DNA of 64,000 nt from Janthinobacterium agaricidamnosum NBRC 102515 = DSM 9628. Lineage in GTDB: Bacteria > Pseudomonadota > Gammaproteobacteria > Burkholderiales > Burkholderiaceae_D. This document shows positions 50,500 to 58,881 of this stretch, one piece after another. The notes beneath the pieces are model-generated. The model did no database searches. It had not been told where the DNA came from and saw only the letters and a program-made list of their open reading frames with translations. Both the position numbers and the translations under genes were made by a program. Location of the stretch: NCBI RefSeq assembly GCF_000723165.1, contig NZ_HG322949.1:3942037-4006036 (forward strand). Reading direction: 5' to 3'. The stretch's first letter is position 1. Each line of letters opens with the position of its first letter.

Positions 50500-51396
50500 T
50501 CAGATGATGGCGGCCGGCGGCATGCCCAGCGCGCGCAGCTGCGCCACGTCGCGCCCCGGCGGCGCGCCGAACAAGCGGCTGTACTCGCGGCTGAATTGCG
50601 ACGGGCTGTCGTAGCCGACGCTGTAGCCGACCGCCGCCACGTCGGCCGCCTCGCGCATCAGTTGCACCCGCGCTTGCTGCAAGCGGATCTGCTTTTGGTA
50701 TTGCAAGGGGCTCATCGCGGTCACGGCGCGGAAGTGCCGGTGGAACGATGACACGCTCATCGACGCCAGCCGCGCCAGGTCTTCGCTGCGCAGCGCTTGC
50801 GCATAATGGGTGCAGATCCAGCTGATGGCGCGGCCGATGTGCGACAAGCGGCTGTCGGCCATGCCGATCTGGCGTAGCGCCGCGCCCTGCTCGCCCGACA
50901 GCAGGCGCCAGTGGATTTCGCGCTCGATCAGCGGCGCCAGCACCGCGATATCGGCCGGATGATCCGCCAGGCGCAGCAAACGCAGCAGCGCATCGAGCAC
51001 ATCGGGCGTGGCGCTGCTGACATGCAGGCCGGACAAACCCGATCGCGGCGCGCCGGCCGGCATCTCCAGCAGCAGAGAAGCGATGATGGCCGGCTTCAGC
51101 GTCAGGCCGACCGCCAGGAACGGCTCGGCCGGACTGGCCCGGGTAATGCTGCCGCTGATCGGCAAATCGACCGACACCACCAGGTATTGTCCGGCGCCAT
51201 AGTCGTACACCCGGTCGCCCAGCATGGTGCGCTTGGCGCCCTGCGCCACCAGCGCAAACACCGGCTCGGCCACATGCCGCAAAGGCGCGGTGACGCCCTC
51301 CGAGGCCAACACCCGCACGCCGTCCAGCGCCAGCCGGCTTGGCCAGCGCTGCGCATGGCGCTGGATCAAGGCGCCGATTTCAGTCAATTTTTCCAT
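50500..51396 (-). CDS. AraC-family regulator with AraC_N domain
   Basis: A 298-residue regulator. The N-terminal domain (about 15-170) is of the AraC_N type (VFALVAQGAKRTMLGDRVYD, GQYLVVSVDLPI). The C-terminal helix-turn-helix pair includes LRSEDLARLASMSVSSFHRH, FRAVTAMSPLQYQKQIRLQQ and VGYSVGYDSPSQFSREYSRL. The ATG at 51396 is favoured; the open frame extends to 51501. It is divergent from an aldo-keto reductase gene 172 bp away, which is its likely target. The subgroup often controls such oxidoreductases. Confidence 0.9.
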   Translation of the reverse strand: MEKLTEIGALIQRHAQRWPSRLALDGVRVLASEGVTAPLRHVAEPVFALVAQGAKRTMLGDRVYDYGAGQYLVVSVDLPISGSITRASPAEPFLAVGLTLKPAIIASLLLEMPAGAPRSGLSGLHVSSATPDVLDALLRLLRLADHPADIAVLAPLIEREIHWRLLSGEQGAALRQIGMADSRLSHIGRAISWICTHYAQALRSEDLARLASMSVSSFHRHFRAVTAMSPLQYQKQIRLQQARVQLMREAADVAAVGYSVGYDSPSQFSREYSRLFGAPPGRDVAQLRALGMPPAAII

Positions 51397-51568
51397 GCCT
51401 TGATGGTAGCCGCCGCTCATGGCCGGCGCAAGCCAAAACCGGCCGGCGCGGGGCGATTGAGCGGATCGTGCAAGAGTCAGCGCGGTTTCGGCTATCGTCA
51501 CGACGCCGTGAAATGGTTAGATAGCGACTTGGGCAAACCCGCCTTCCCCTTATCATCAGGAGTACACC

Positions 51569-52651
51569 ATGTCGCTCGATTCCTACATCACCCTCGGCCA
51601 TTCCGGCCTGCATGTCAGCCCCTTGTGCCTCGGCGCCATGACCTTCGGCGAAGATTGGGGCTGGGGCTGCAGCCCGGCCGAAGCGGAAGCCATCCTCGAC
51701 ACCTACCTGGAACAGGGCGGCAACTTCATCGATACCGCCAATATGTACACCAATGGCCACTCAGAAAAAATCATCGGCGATTATTTTGCCAGGCGCAAGG
51801 GCCGCGACCGCAGCGTGATCGCCACCAAATTCTTTGGCAACCTGCATGCCGGCGACCCGAACGGCGGCGGCAACGGCCGCAAGGCGATCATCGAACAATG
51901 CGAAGCGTCGCTGCGCCGCCTGCAAACCGACTATATCGACCTGTACTGGATCCATAACTGGGAACCCAGCACGCCGATCGAAGAAACCATGCGCACGCTC
52001 GACGACCTGGTGCGCGCCGGCAAGATCCGCTACATCGGCATTTCCGACGCGCCAGCATGGAAAACTACCCAGGCGCACATGATTGCGCAATTCCGCGGCT
52101 GGGCGCCGCTGATCGCCTTGCAACTGGAATACTCGCTGCTGCAACGCACGGTCGAAGGCGAATTGATGCCGATGGCGCGCGAACTGAAGCTGGGCGCGAT
52201 GCCCTGGAGCCCGCTGAAGAGCGGCTGGCTGTCCGGCAAATATACCCGCGAGAATGCCGGCATCAGCCAATCCGGGCGTTCCAAGCTGATCGGCACATCG
52301 CCATCCGAAAAGGATTTCCTGGTGATCGATGTGGTGCGAGCCATCGCCGCCGAACTCCATACCAGCCCGGCAGCGGTGGCGCTGGCCTGGGTACAAGGCC
52401 GTGCTGGCGTGGCCTCGACGCTGATCGGCGCGCGCCGGCTGGAGCAGTTGCACGACAACCTGACCTCGCTAGCCATCAAGCTGGGCGCCGAACAGATCGC
52501 CAGGCTGGACGCGGCATCGACACCGGCGCTGAACTTCCCGGCCGACATCAACGAGCACCTGGCGCCGATGCTGGCGTTTGCCGGCGCCAAGGTCGACGGC
52601 AGGCAAACCACCGCCCTGCCTTGGCTGGCGGCCAGCAGCACGCGTTATTAA
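51569..52651 (+). CDS. Aldo/keto reductase
   Basis: A 360-residue NADPH-dependent reductase. Catalytic residues are visible: Asp and Tyr in FIDTANMYTNGHSEKIIGDY, Lys in VIATKFF and His in LYWIHNWEPSTP; the cofactor site includes STLIGARRLEQL. The subgroup resembles YajO/Tas-like enzymes. Substrate unknown. It converges with the GlxA-type gene, overlapping it by four bases at the stops. Confidence 0.94.
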   Translation: MSLDSYITLGHSGLHVSPLCLGAMTFGEDWGWGCSPAEAEAILDTYLEQGGNFIDTANMYTNGHSEKIIGDYFARRKGRDRSVIATKFFGNLHAGDPNGGGNGRKAIIEQCEASLRRLQTDYIDLYWIHNWEPSTPIEETMRTLDDLVRAGKIRYIGISDAPAWKTTQAHMIAQFRGWAPLIALQLEYSLLQRTVEGELMPMARELKLGAMPWSPLKSGWLSGKYTRENAGISQSGRSKLIGTSPSEKDFLVIDVVRAIAAELHTSPAAVALAWVQGRAGVASTLIGARRLEQLHDNLTSLAIKLGAEQIARLDAASTPALNFPADINEHLAPMLAFAGAKVDGRQTTALPWLAASSTRY

Positions 52652-53613
52652 CCGGACCAGGCCCGCAACTCACGTATGCCCTTGCCGGTCCGCCGCCGCA
52701 GCAAGGTGCGTAAAGTGACGCCGTCCGCATAGCCGACCTGCCCGGCGATGCGGTCGACGGTGAGCTTGCTCGTCTTGAGCAAATGAACGGCACGCTCCAC
52801 CCGCAGATCCTGAATGTACTCGATGGGGGTTTTACCGAACACGGCATTCAGACGCCGCGTCAAGGTTCGCTTGCTGGTCGCCAATGCATCGGCGACCGCG
52901 TCGAGCGAGATCGCCGTGCCAAGGTGCTCGCGCGCCCAACGGTCGAAACGCTCGACCAGCGGGTCGGAATGGGCAATGTGATCGGTGATCGCATAGACCG
53001 ACTGCGACAGCCGCGTATCGTATACCAGGTACTTGGCCACCAGCGCCGCAAGCTCGGGATTGCTGTTGCGGATCAGGCACAGTGCAAGGTCGAGGTGGCT
53101 CAGCGCCGCCCCGGCCGTCAGCGCGCCGCCGCTGGGAACGACAATCCGGTGCGCATCCAGGTGCACCTGCGGGTAGCGCTGCCGGAATAGCGCCGAAAGC
53201 CACCAGGTGGTCGTGGCCGCATGACCGTCGAGCAGCCCGCTTTCAGCCAGTACGAAGGTACCCGTACAGGCCGCTGCAACGCTGGCGCCGCCACTGTGCC
53301 AGCGACGCAAGGCATCCATGGCATCGACGACATCGTCACGGCCGAGTACCGGCACAAGTTCCTCGGCGGTCATATGACTGAGCGCCGGCAAGACCACCCA
53401 GTCGGGCGCAGCAGCCTCGCTCATGTCGCGCACCGGCACTTGCATCCCCAGCGCTGTGCGTACGTGCGGCCGCACTCCCACCACGCTAATGTCGAACGCC
53501 TCTGCCGCGATGCCCGCCGCGCGCGCAAGACCATTGGCCATGGTTACGCTGTCGAACACCGTGGCGAGGCCGGTGTCGAATACTCCTTCGAGCGCAAGAA
53601 TAAAGATTCGCAT
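52648..53613 (-). CDS. GlxA-family regulator (DJ-1/PfpI domain plus AraC helix-turn-helix)
   Basis: A 321-residue regulator. Residues 1-190 form a DJ-1/PfpI-like domain with the nucleophile-elbow-like VAAACTGTFVLAESGLLDG and ATTTWWLS. The C-terminal AraC domain shows ISLDAVADALATSKRTLTRR and VDRIAGQVGYADGVTLRTLL. It is divergent from a small monooxygenase gene 109 bp away. A 6-bp-arm inverted repeat in the gap may be its site. Confidence 0.92.
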   Translation of the reverse strand: MRIFILALEGVFDTGLATVFDSVTMANGLARAAGIAAEAFDISVVGVRPHVRTALGMQVPVRDMSEAAAPDWVVLPALSHMTAEELVPVLGRDDVVDAMDALRRWHSGGASVAAACTGTFVLAESGLLDGHAATTTWWLSALFRQRYPQVHLDAHRIVVPSGGALTAGAALSHLDLALCLIRNSNPELAALVAKYLVYDTRLSQSVYAITDHIAHSDPLVERFDRWAREHLGTAISLDAVADALATSKRTLTRRLNAVFGKTPIEYIQDLRVERAVHLLKTSKLTVDRIAGQVGYADGVTLRTLLRRRTGKGIRELRAWSG

Positions 53614-53631
53614 GGCTGGATCGATACCTTA

Positions 53632-53649
53632 ATTGTCGATCGGGACAAT
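53632..53649. promoter_or_regulatory. Inverted repeat between the GlxA-type gene and the monooxygenase gene
   Basis: ATTGTC (53632-53637) and GACAAT (53644-53649) are separated by 6 bp, midway in the 109-bp divergent gap. A regulator site is possible. No convincing promoter hexamers were placed. Confidence 0.35.
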
Positions 53650-53722
53650 ATACATCAGCTTGTCCAGTTCGTATAGTGCTCCAGACCGCATGAATCCCTC
53701 ATGCCGACACTGGAGAACAAAG

Positions 53723-54028
53723 ATGATCAAGCATGCTTTATTTGTACGACTGGAAGCCAAACCAGGCAAGGAACAAGCCGTAGCGGACTTCCTTGCCGCC
53801 GGCCTTGAACTGACCAATCGGGAAACCACTACGCCAATCTGGTTCGCCCTCAGGCTGTCGCCGACGACGTTCGGCGTATTCGACGCCTTCGCGACTGACG
53901 CGGATCGCCAGGCGCATTTGCACGGCAGCATGGCCGACGCCCTGATGGCGCGCGTCGAAGAACTGCTGGCAAGTCCCCCGGCCATCGAAGCCATTGATGT
54001 CCTTGCCATGAAGAATCAGTTGACCTGA
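53723..54028 (+). CDS. Antibiotic biosynthesis monooxygenase (ABM) domain protein
   Basis: A 101-residue protein with the ABM ferredoxin-like fold: ALFVRLEAKPGKEQAVADFL, IWFALRLSPTTFGVFDAFAT and DADRQAHLHGSMADALMARV. Family members are cofactor-free quinol monooxygenases or heme-degrading enzymes; the subgroup here is not clear. GGAG lies 7 nt before the ATG at 53723. It is divergent from the GlxA-type regulator. Confidence 0.88.
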   Translation: MIKHALFVRLEAKPGKEQAVADFLAAGLELTNRETTTPIWFALRLSPTTFGVFDAFATDADRQAHLHGSMADALMARVEELLASPPAIEAIDVLAMKNQLT

Positions 54029-54144
54029 TTCCTGGGTGTTTCTGCAGTTCAGCAACGCTGTCGCCAGGCTGGCCCGGGCGGCTGCGGGATGCGCCAGCAA
54101 GCGGCAGCCCCGTTCAATCGTACTTATCTAAATTGGAGTAACTC

Positions 54145-54759
54145 ATGTCGATTCATTACAAACTGGGCGTGTTGTGCGCCGCGATGGCGTTGTCGGGCGC
54201 GTCGTTTGCGCAAACGCCTGACGTCAAGCCGGAACGCATTCGTGGCGATATCGTGTCGTTCAAAGGCGAAATGCTGACCGTGCACCGCAACAGCGGCGAC
54301 ACCGTGTCGATTAATGTCAAGCCTGCTGTCGGGGTGTCGGCGTTCAAGCCCGCCAAGCTTTCCGACGTCAGGGTCGGCTCTTACGTGGGCACGCCGGCGC
54401 TCACCGGGAGCGACGGCAAATTGACGGCGACTTCGATGATCGTCTTTCCCGAGGCAGCGCGCGGTACCGCCGAAGGGCATTTTGCCTATGACTTCGGGCC
54501 CAACAGCAGCATGACCAACGCCAACGTCGTCTCCATGGTGACCGGCGCCAGTGGCCAGGAACTCCATCTGTCCTACAAGGGGGGCGCCAGCACGGTGACC
54601 GTGCCGAAAAGCGTGCCGGTCGTGACGCCGGTTCCAGCGAGCAAGACGGATCTGACGACCGGTAAAAAAGTGTTTGTGGTGGTGACGCCAGGCGCGAAAG
54701 GAGTGTATGACGCGCATGTGCTGTTCGTCGAAAAGGACGGCATGGCGCCGCAATTCTGA
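54145..54759 (+). CDS. Periplasmic DUF5666-like protein
   Basis: A 204-residue exported protein with a Sec signal peptide (YKLGVLCAAMALSGASFAQT; cleavage probable after SFA). The mature part has two beta-rich repeats of OB-like strands, IRGDIVSFKGEMLTVHRNSG and AKLSDVRVGSYVGTPALTGS, then LTTGKKVFVVVTPGAKG, a layout seen in DUF5666-type proteins. GGAG lies 7 nt before the ATG. The cytochrome b gene follows 19 bp later and the molybdopterin gene after it, so it looks like the periplasmic partner of that redox pair. Function unknown. Confidence 0.75.
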   Translation: MSIHYKLGVLCAAMALSGASFAQTPDVKPERIRGDIVSFKGEMLTVHRNSGDTVSINVKPAVGVSAFKPAKLSDVRVGSYVGTPALTGSDGKLTATSMIVFPEAARGTAEGHFAYDFGPNSSMTNANVVSMVTGASGQELHLSYKGGASTVTVPKSVPVVTPVPASKTDLTTGKKVFVVVTPGAKGVYDAHVLFVEKDGMAPQF

Positions 54760-54778
54760 CTTCCAGCGCGAGGCCGCC

Positions 54779-55372
54779 GTGCACCATGCAACGATTCAAC
54801 CCGCCTGGGTCCGTATGACACACTGGATTAATGCAGGCGCTGTCGCATTGATGGCGGCAAGTGGCTGGCAGATCTATGATGCGTCACCGATTTTTCCAGT
54901 GATACGTTTTGCTCCCGGTATTACCTTGGGCGGCTGGCTTGGCGGCGCCTTGCAATGGCATTTTGCGGTCATGTGGGTATTGGCCGCAAATTTCCTCGTC
55001 TACCTCTGGCTGAATATCGTGTCTGGACGCCTGCGGCGGAAACTGCTGCCGCTCAGCGTACAGTCGCTGGCCAGCGATGCCATCGCCGCGCTGCGCGGCA
55101 GGCTCGGACATGCGGACCTCAGCCGCTACAATGCCATACAAAAATTGGCCTATCTGATCGTCATCATGGATAGTGCGCTCCTCATCCTGTCCGGACTGAC
55201 GCTATGGAAATCCGTGCAGTTCCCGCTGCTGCGCACGCTGATGGGCGGCTACGACAATGCGCGCGTGGTGCATTTTGTCGCAATGAGCGTCTTGCTGGTG
55301 TTTTTTATCGTGCACGTCATCATGGCCGCACTGGTGCCGCGCTCGCTGCTTCTGATGATACGCGGACGCTAA
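54779..55372 (+). CDS. Cytochrome b561-type membrane subunit
   Basis: A 197-residue protein with four predicted membrane helices and His residues at helix ends (WVRMTHWINAG, LQWHFAVMWVLAANFLVYLW, VVHFVAMSVLLVFFIVHVIM) suited to bind two hemes. It resembles the membrane anchor of molybdopterin oxidoreductases. GTG at 54779 is chosen: GAGG lies 5 nt upstream and the reading frame before it overlaps the preceding gene. The molybdopterin gene starts 2 bp after its stop, so the pair is an operon. Confidence 0.87.
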   Translation: MHHATIQPAWVRMTHWINAGAVALMAASGWQIYDASPIFPVIRFAPGITLGGWLGGALQWHFAVMWVLAANFLVYLWLNIVSGRLRRKLLPLSVQSLASDAIAALRGRLGHADLSRYNAIQKLAYLIVIMDSALLILSGLTLWKSVQFPLLRTLMGGYDNARVVHFVAMSVLLVFFIVHVIMAALVPRSLLLMIRGR

Positions 55373-55374
55373 TC

Positions 55375-56166
55375 ATGACTTTTCATAAAAAGATACCGCA
55401 GCCCGGCACGCTGATTGTCCCGGATGCTGAATCCATCATCCGGGATGCGCGCAAGGAACTGAAAAAGCCGGCGCGCCGCCTGCTCGGCAAGCAAGTCCTC
55501 ACGCTCGGCGGGCTGTCCATGCTATCCGGCTGCGATTTGTCCACCGGCCAATCCGTCAACATGATGCTGCGCAAAATGTCGGCCTTCAACGACCAGGCGC
55601 AAGCGCTGCTGTTCAATCCGAAGCAGATGGCGCCCACCTATCCGGCATCGATGATCACGCGGCCGTTTCCCTTCAACGCGTTTTACGACATCGATGATGT
55701 TCCCGCCATCGATGCCGCCAACTACCGCCTCCGGGTGAGCGGCCTGGCGCATGGCAAGCGTGCCTGGACACTAGCGGAACTGCGGGCCATGCCGCAGCAA
55801 AGCCAGATCACGCGTCATATTTGCATCGAAGGATGGAGTGCCATCGGCCGATGGGGCGGCGTGCGCTTCTCCGATTTCCTGCGGCATGCGGGCGCCGATC
55901 TCAGCGCGAAGTACGTGTCGCTGCATTGTGCGGACAATTACTGGACCAGCATCGACATGCCCAGCGCACTGCATACGCAAACGCTGCTGGCGCTGACCTA
56001 TGGCGGCCAGGTGCTGCCGCCGCAATATGGCTTCCCGGTGAAGCTGCGCATTCCGACCAAACTCGGCTACAAAAATCCCAAGCATATCGTGGCCATCGGC
56101 GTGACCAACGACTACCCTGGCGGTTACTGGGAGAACCAGGGTTATAACTGGTTTGGCGGATCCTGA
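55375..56166 (+). CDS. Molybdopterin-dependent oxidoreductase (sulfite-oxidase fold, MsrP-like), probable Tat lipoprotein
   Basis: A 263-residue catalytic subunit. The molybdenum-cofactor Cys is Cys150 in RHICIEGWSAIGRWGGVRFS, followed by YVSLHCADNYWTSIDMPSAL and LPPQYGFPVKLRIPTKLGYK. The N-terminus has a twin arginine (Arg34-Arg35, RRLLGKQVLTLGG) and then the lipobox LSGC with Cys53, so Tat export and lipidation are likely, with an unusually long n-region. The start ATG at 55375 follows the cytochrome stop by 2 bp. The substrate is unknown; a periplasmic sulfoxide reductase role is one option. Confidence 0.88.
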   Translation: MTFHKKIPQPGTLIVPDAESIIRDARKELKKPARRLLGKQVLTLGGLSMLSGCDLSTGQSVNMMLRKMSAFNDQAQALLFNPKQMAPTYPASMITRPFPFNAFYDIDDVPAIDAANYRLRVSGLAHGKRAWTLAELRAMPQQSQITRHICIEGWSAIGRWGGVRFSDFLRHAGADLSAKYVSLHCADNYWTSIDMPSALHTQTLLALTYGGQVLPPQYGFPVKLRIPTKLGYKNPKHIVAIGVTNDYPGGYWENQGYNWFGGS

Positions 56167-56188
56167 ACGGCCATTTCATCATCGCGCA

Positions 56189-57046
56189 TCAGCGATAGTC
56201 GGTCTGGCGCGACAGCGTTTCCCACCGATCCAGTTCGGCGCTCAGCGCGTCGATACGGGAGCGCACCAGTTTCAGCGCGTCGCTGCCCAGTAGCAAATGG
56301 CGCGGCGGCTGGTCCGCGTTGACAATATCCAGCAAGACCCGCGCCGCCTGCCGCGGATCGCCGGCCTGCGCGCCGCTCCTGGCCTGGCGCGCCGCGCGGA
56401 TCGGATCGAACACCGTGTCGTAGTCGCCGATCCGGCGCTCGGCCCGCACCATCGAACGGCCGGCCCAGTCGGTGCGGAAGGAACCGGGCGCCAGCGCGAT
56501 GACCTTGATGCCGAACGGCGCCACTTCCTGCGCCAGCGATGCGGTGATGCCTTCCAGCGCGAATTTGCTGCCGCTGTAGTACGCAATGCCCGGCAGCGCC
56601 GCCATGCCCGCCATCGACGTGACGTTGACGATATGCCCGCGGCGCCGCTCGCGCATTTGCGGCAACACGGCCTTGATCAGCGCCACCGCGCCGAACACGT
56701 TGACGTCGAACTGGCGCAGCAAATCTTCCAGCGGCGACTCTTCCAGCGTGCCTTCATGGCCATAACCGGCGTTATTGACCAGCACGTCGATCGGGCCGAA
56801 CTGCTGCAGCATCCGCGCCACCGCCACGGCGATGGCGGAAAAGTCGCTGACATCGAGCCGCAGCGCGTGGGCGCGTCCCGGCGCCAGTTGTTCAAACTCG
56901 CCGCGATCGCCGTCCTTGCGCACCGTGCCGATCACGCGGTCGCCGGCCGCCAGCGCGGCCTGCGCAAACGCCAGGCCCAGGCCGGAACTGACGCCGGTGA
57001 TCAGCCACGTGCGCCGCGCGCCATCGTGACTCTCGTTGTTTTCCAT
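56189..57046 (-). CDS. SDR-family oxidoreductase
   Basis: A 285-residue classical SDR. The cofactor motif is ITGVSSGLG, followed by VLVNNAGYGHEG and the catalytic YYSGSKFALEGI. Similar proteins are common in proteobacteria and the substrate cannot be told. It converges with the molybdopterin gene 22 bp away and lies 141 bp downstream of another SDR gene on the same strand. Confidence 0.92.
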   Translation of the reverse strand: MENNESHDGARRTWLITGVSSGLGLAFAQAALAAGDRVIGTVRKDGDRGEFEQLAPGRAHALRLDVSDFSAIAVAVARMLQQFGPIDVLVNNAGYGHEGTLEESPLEDLLRQFDVNVFGAVALIKAVLPQMRERRRGHIVNVTSMAGMAALPGIAYYSGSKFALEGITASLAQEVAPFGIKVIALAPGSFRTDWAGRSMVRAERRIGDYDTVFDPIRAARQARSGAQAGDPRQAARVLLDIVNADQPPRHLLLGSDALKLVRSRIDALSAELDRWETLSRQTDYR

Positions 57047-57187
57047 CGTAGCGACTCTTTGGTTGATCTGGTTTCAGCAGAAAGCGCACCTTGCGCATGG
57101 CATCGCTCCCCGGATATCTCCGGGCGCTACCGCTTGTGTTCATGCACGGCGCAAGCGCGCCGCGCAGATCCACAAGCTAGCGGCCGA

Positions 57188-57916
57188 TTACCACTTGCCG
57201 TTGTGCGCGCCGCCGTCGACGCGCAGCACTTCGCCGGTGACTTGCTTGGCTTCGGTCAGGTAGACCACCGCGTCGGCGATTTCCTCGACGCTGGAAATCG
57301 TGCCCAGCGGGTGCAGCGATTTCAGGAACTCTTGCGGAATGCCTTTCAGCAGCGGGGTGTCGACCGAACCCGGCGCGACCACGTTGACGCGGATGCCGTC
57401 CTTGGCGAACTCCGATGCGAGGCTGCGGCTGATGGCGTCGATGCCGCCCTTGGTAATCATCGGCACGGCGGCGGTCAGCGAGGTGTTCGGCGCATCGACC
57501 AGCGTGCTGCTGATGCCGACGATGCTGCCGCCGCGCTGCTGCGCCTGCATTTGCTTGATGACCAGCTGGCTGATGTACAGATAACCTTCCAGGTTGGTGC
57601 GCACCAAGGCGTTGAAATCTTCCGGGGTATATTCGAGGAAAGGCTTGGCGATGAAAATGCCGGCGTTGTTGACCAGGGCGTCAATGCCGCCGAATTTCTG
57701 CATGGCGGTATCGACAATCTTGCTCGCGGTGGCAGCGTCGGCAATGTCGCCGTCGACCAGCGCCAGCTTGTCGGATGCCGCGAAAACGCCGCTCTTGCCG
57801 ATGCTGCGCGAGGTGGCGACCACGTTGTAGCCGCGCTTCAGGAACGCTTCGACGATGCCGGCGCCTATGCCTTGCGAAGCGCCGGTGACGATGATGGTTT
57901 TTTGTTGCTGGGTCAT
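57188..57916 (-). CDS. SDR-family oxidoreductase (FabG-like)
   Basis: A 242-residue classical SDR, with IIVTGASQGIGAGIVEAFLK, ALVNNAGIF and a C-terminal VDGGAHNGKW. The active-site segment reads MITKGGIDAISRSLASEFAK, where the usual Tyr-x3-Lys is replaced by an M-I-T-K context: I do not see the catalytic Tyr, so activity is uncertain. An inverted repeat lies over the probable promoter 100 bp upstream. It is divergent from a GST gene. Confidence 0.88.
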   Translation of the reverse strand: MTQQQKTIIVTGASQGIGAGIVEAFLKRGYNVVATSRSIGKSGVFAASDKLALVDGDIADAATASKIVDTAMQKFGGIDALVNNAGIFIAKPFLEYTPEDFNALVRTNLEGYLYISQLVIKQMQAQQRGGSIVGISSTLVDAPNTSLTAAVPMITKGGIDAISRSLASEFAKDGIRVNVVAPGSVDTPLLKGIPQEFLKSLHPLGTISSVEEIADAVVYLTEAKQVTGEVLRVDGGAHNGKW

Positions 57917-58019
57917 GGTGAAACTCCAAATAGTTGTGTCAGATGGATACGATCAGCGATCAAATCCGCTGCAACAACTTTACGCCAGACAGTTCCCGGG
58001 ATAAATCGGCCCGCCAGAT

Positions 58020-58050
58020 AATTAGTTATTACATGAAGTAACTAATTCAA
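58020..58050. promoter_or_regulatory. Palindromic operator candidate between SDR and GST genes
   Basis: AATTAGTTA (58020-58028) and TAACTAATT (58039-58047) are exact complements with a 10-nt spacer; TTAC and GTAA form a second, inner repeat. On the minus strand TTGAAT (58050-58045) could be the -35 of the SDR gene, with the palindrome covering the spacer and the -10 region. No regulator gene is adjacent. Confidence 0.5.
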
Positions 58051-58147
58051 CGGTGTTTTGGCGCTATTCTGACCCTATTGTTAATCAAAGTATGCTGGAT
58101 GCAAGTTAAACCCCGGCGTACAACTCACCCTGATCAGGAACTTCATC

Positions 58148-58789
58148 ATGCTGGAACTGCACTATTGGCCCACCGCGAATGGCAATAAAATCGCGCTCTT
58201 TCTGGAAGAGGCCAGCCTGGAATACCGCCTGGTTCCTATCCGCATCGGCAACGGCGAACAATTTCACCCCGACGTCCTGAAGCTGTCGCCCAACAACCGC
58301 GTCCCGGCGCTGGTCGACCGGGCGCCGGCCGACGGCGGCGCGCCGTACAGCCTGTTCGAGTCGGGCGCGATCCTGTGCTATCTGGCGGAAAAGACCGGCA
58401 AGTTCTTGCCAGCCAGTCCGCGCGACCGCCATCTGGCCATGCAGTGGCTGTTCTGGCAAGTGGGCGGGCTGGGTCCGATGGCGGGGCAAAGCAACCACTT
58501 CCTGCACGCGGCGCCGGAGCAGCTGCCGTACGCGATCGAACGCTATCGCAAGGAAACCGCGCGCCTGTACGGCGTGCTCGAGCGGCATATGAACGACGGC
58601 CGCGAGCATATCGCCGGCGCCGAATACAGCATCGCCGACATGGCTTGCTACCCCTGGATCGCCGCGCATCACAAGCAAGGCCAGCAACTGGACGCGTTCC
58701 CCGCGCTCCGGCAATGGGTAGCGCGGGTGGCCGCGCGGCCGGCCACGCAACGCGCGTATGCGCTGGCGAGCGGCATCATCGCCAGTTAA
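58148..58789 (+). CDS. Glutathione S-transferase family protein
   Basis: A 213-residue GST with an N-terminal thioredoxin-like domain (MLELHYWPTANGNKIALFLE, then SPNNRVPALVDR and the glutathione-site FESGAILCYLAEKTG) and a C-terminal helical domain (YSIADMACYPWIAAH). It resembles the YfcG/Nu-class subgroup. The substrate is unknown. It is divergent from an SDR gene across the 58020 palindrome. Confidence 0.93.
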   Translation: MLELHYWPTANGNKIALFLEEASLEYRLVPIRIGNGEQFHPDVLKLSPNNRVPALVDRAPADGGAPYSLFESGAILCYLAEKTGKFLPASPRDRHLAMQWLFWQVGGLGPMAGQSNHFLHAAPEQLPYAIERYRKETARLYGVLERHMNDGREHIAGAEYSIADMACYPWIAAHHKQGQQLDAFPALRQWVARVAARPATQRAYALASGIIAS

Positions 58790-58881
58790 GCGCCGCCGCG
58801 TTCCGGCGCGGATGCCCCCCCTTGGGCGATCTCCCCTGCACGGCCAGTCGCCGATGAGAGGGACCAGCCGGTGCCGCCTCG

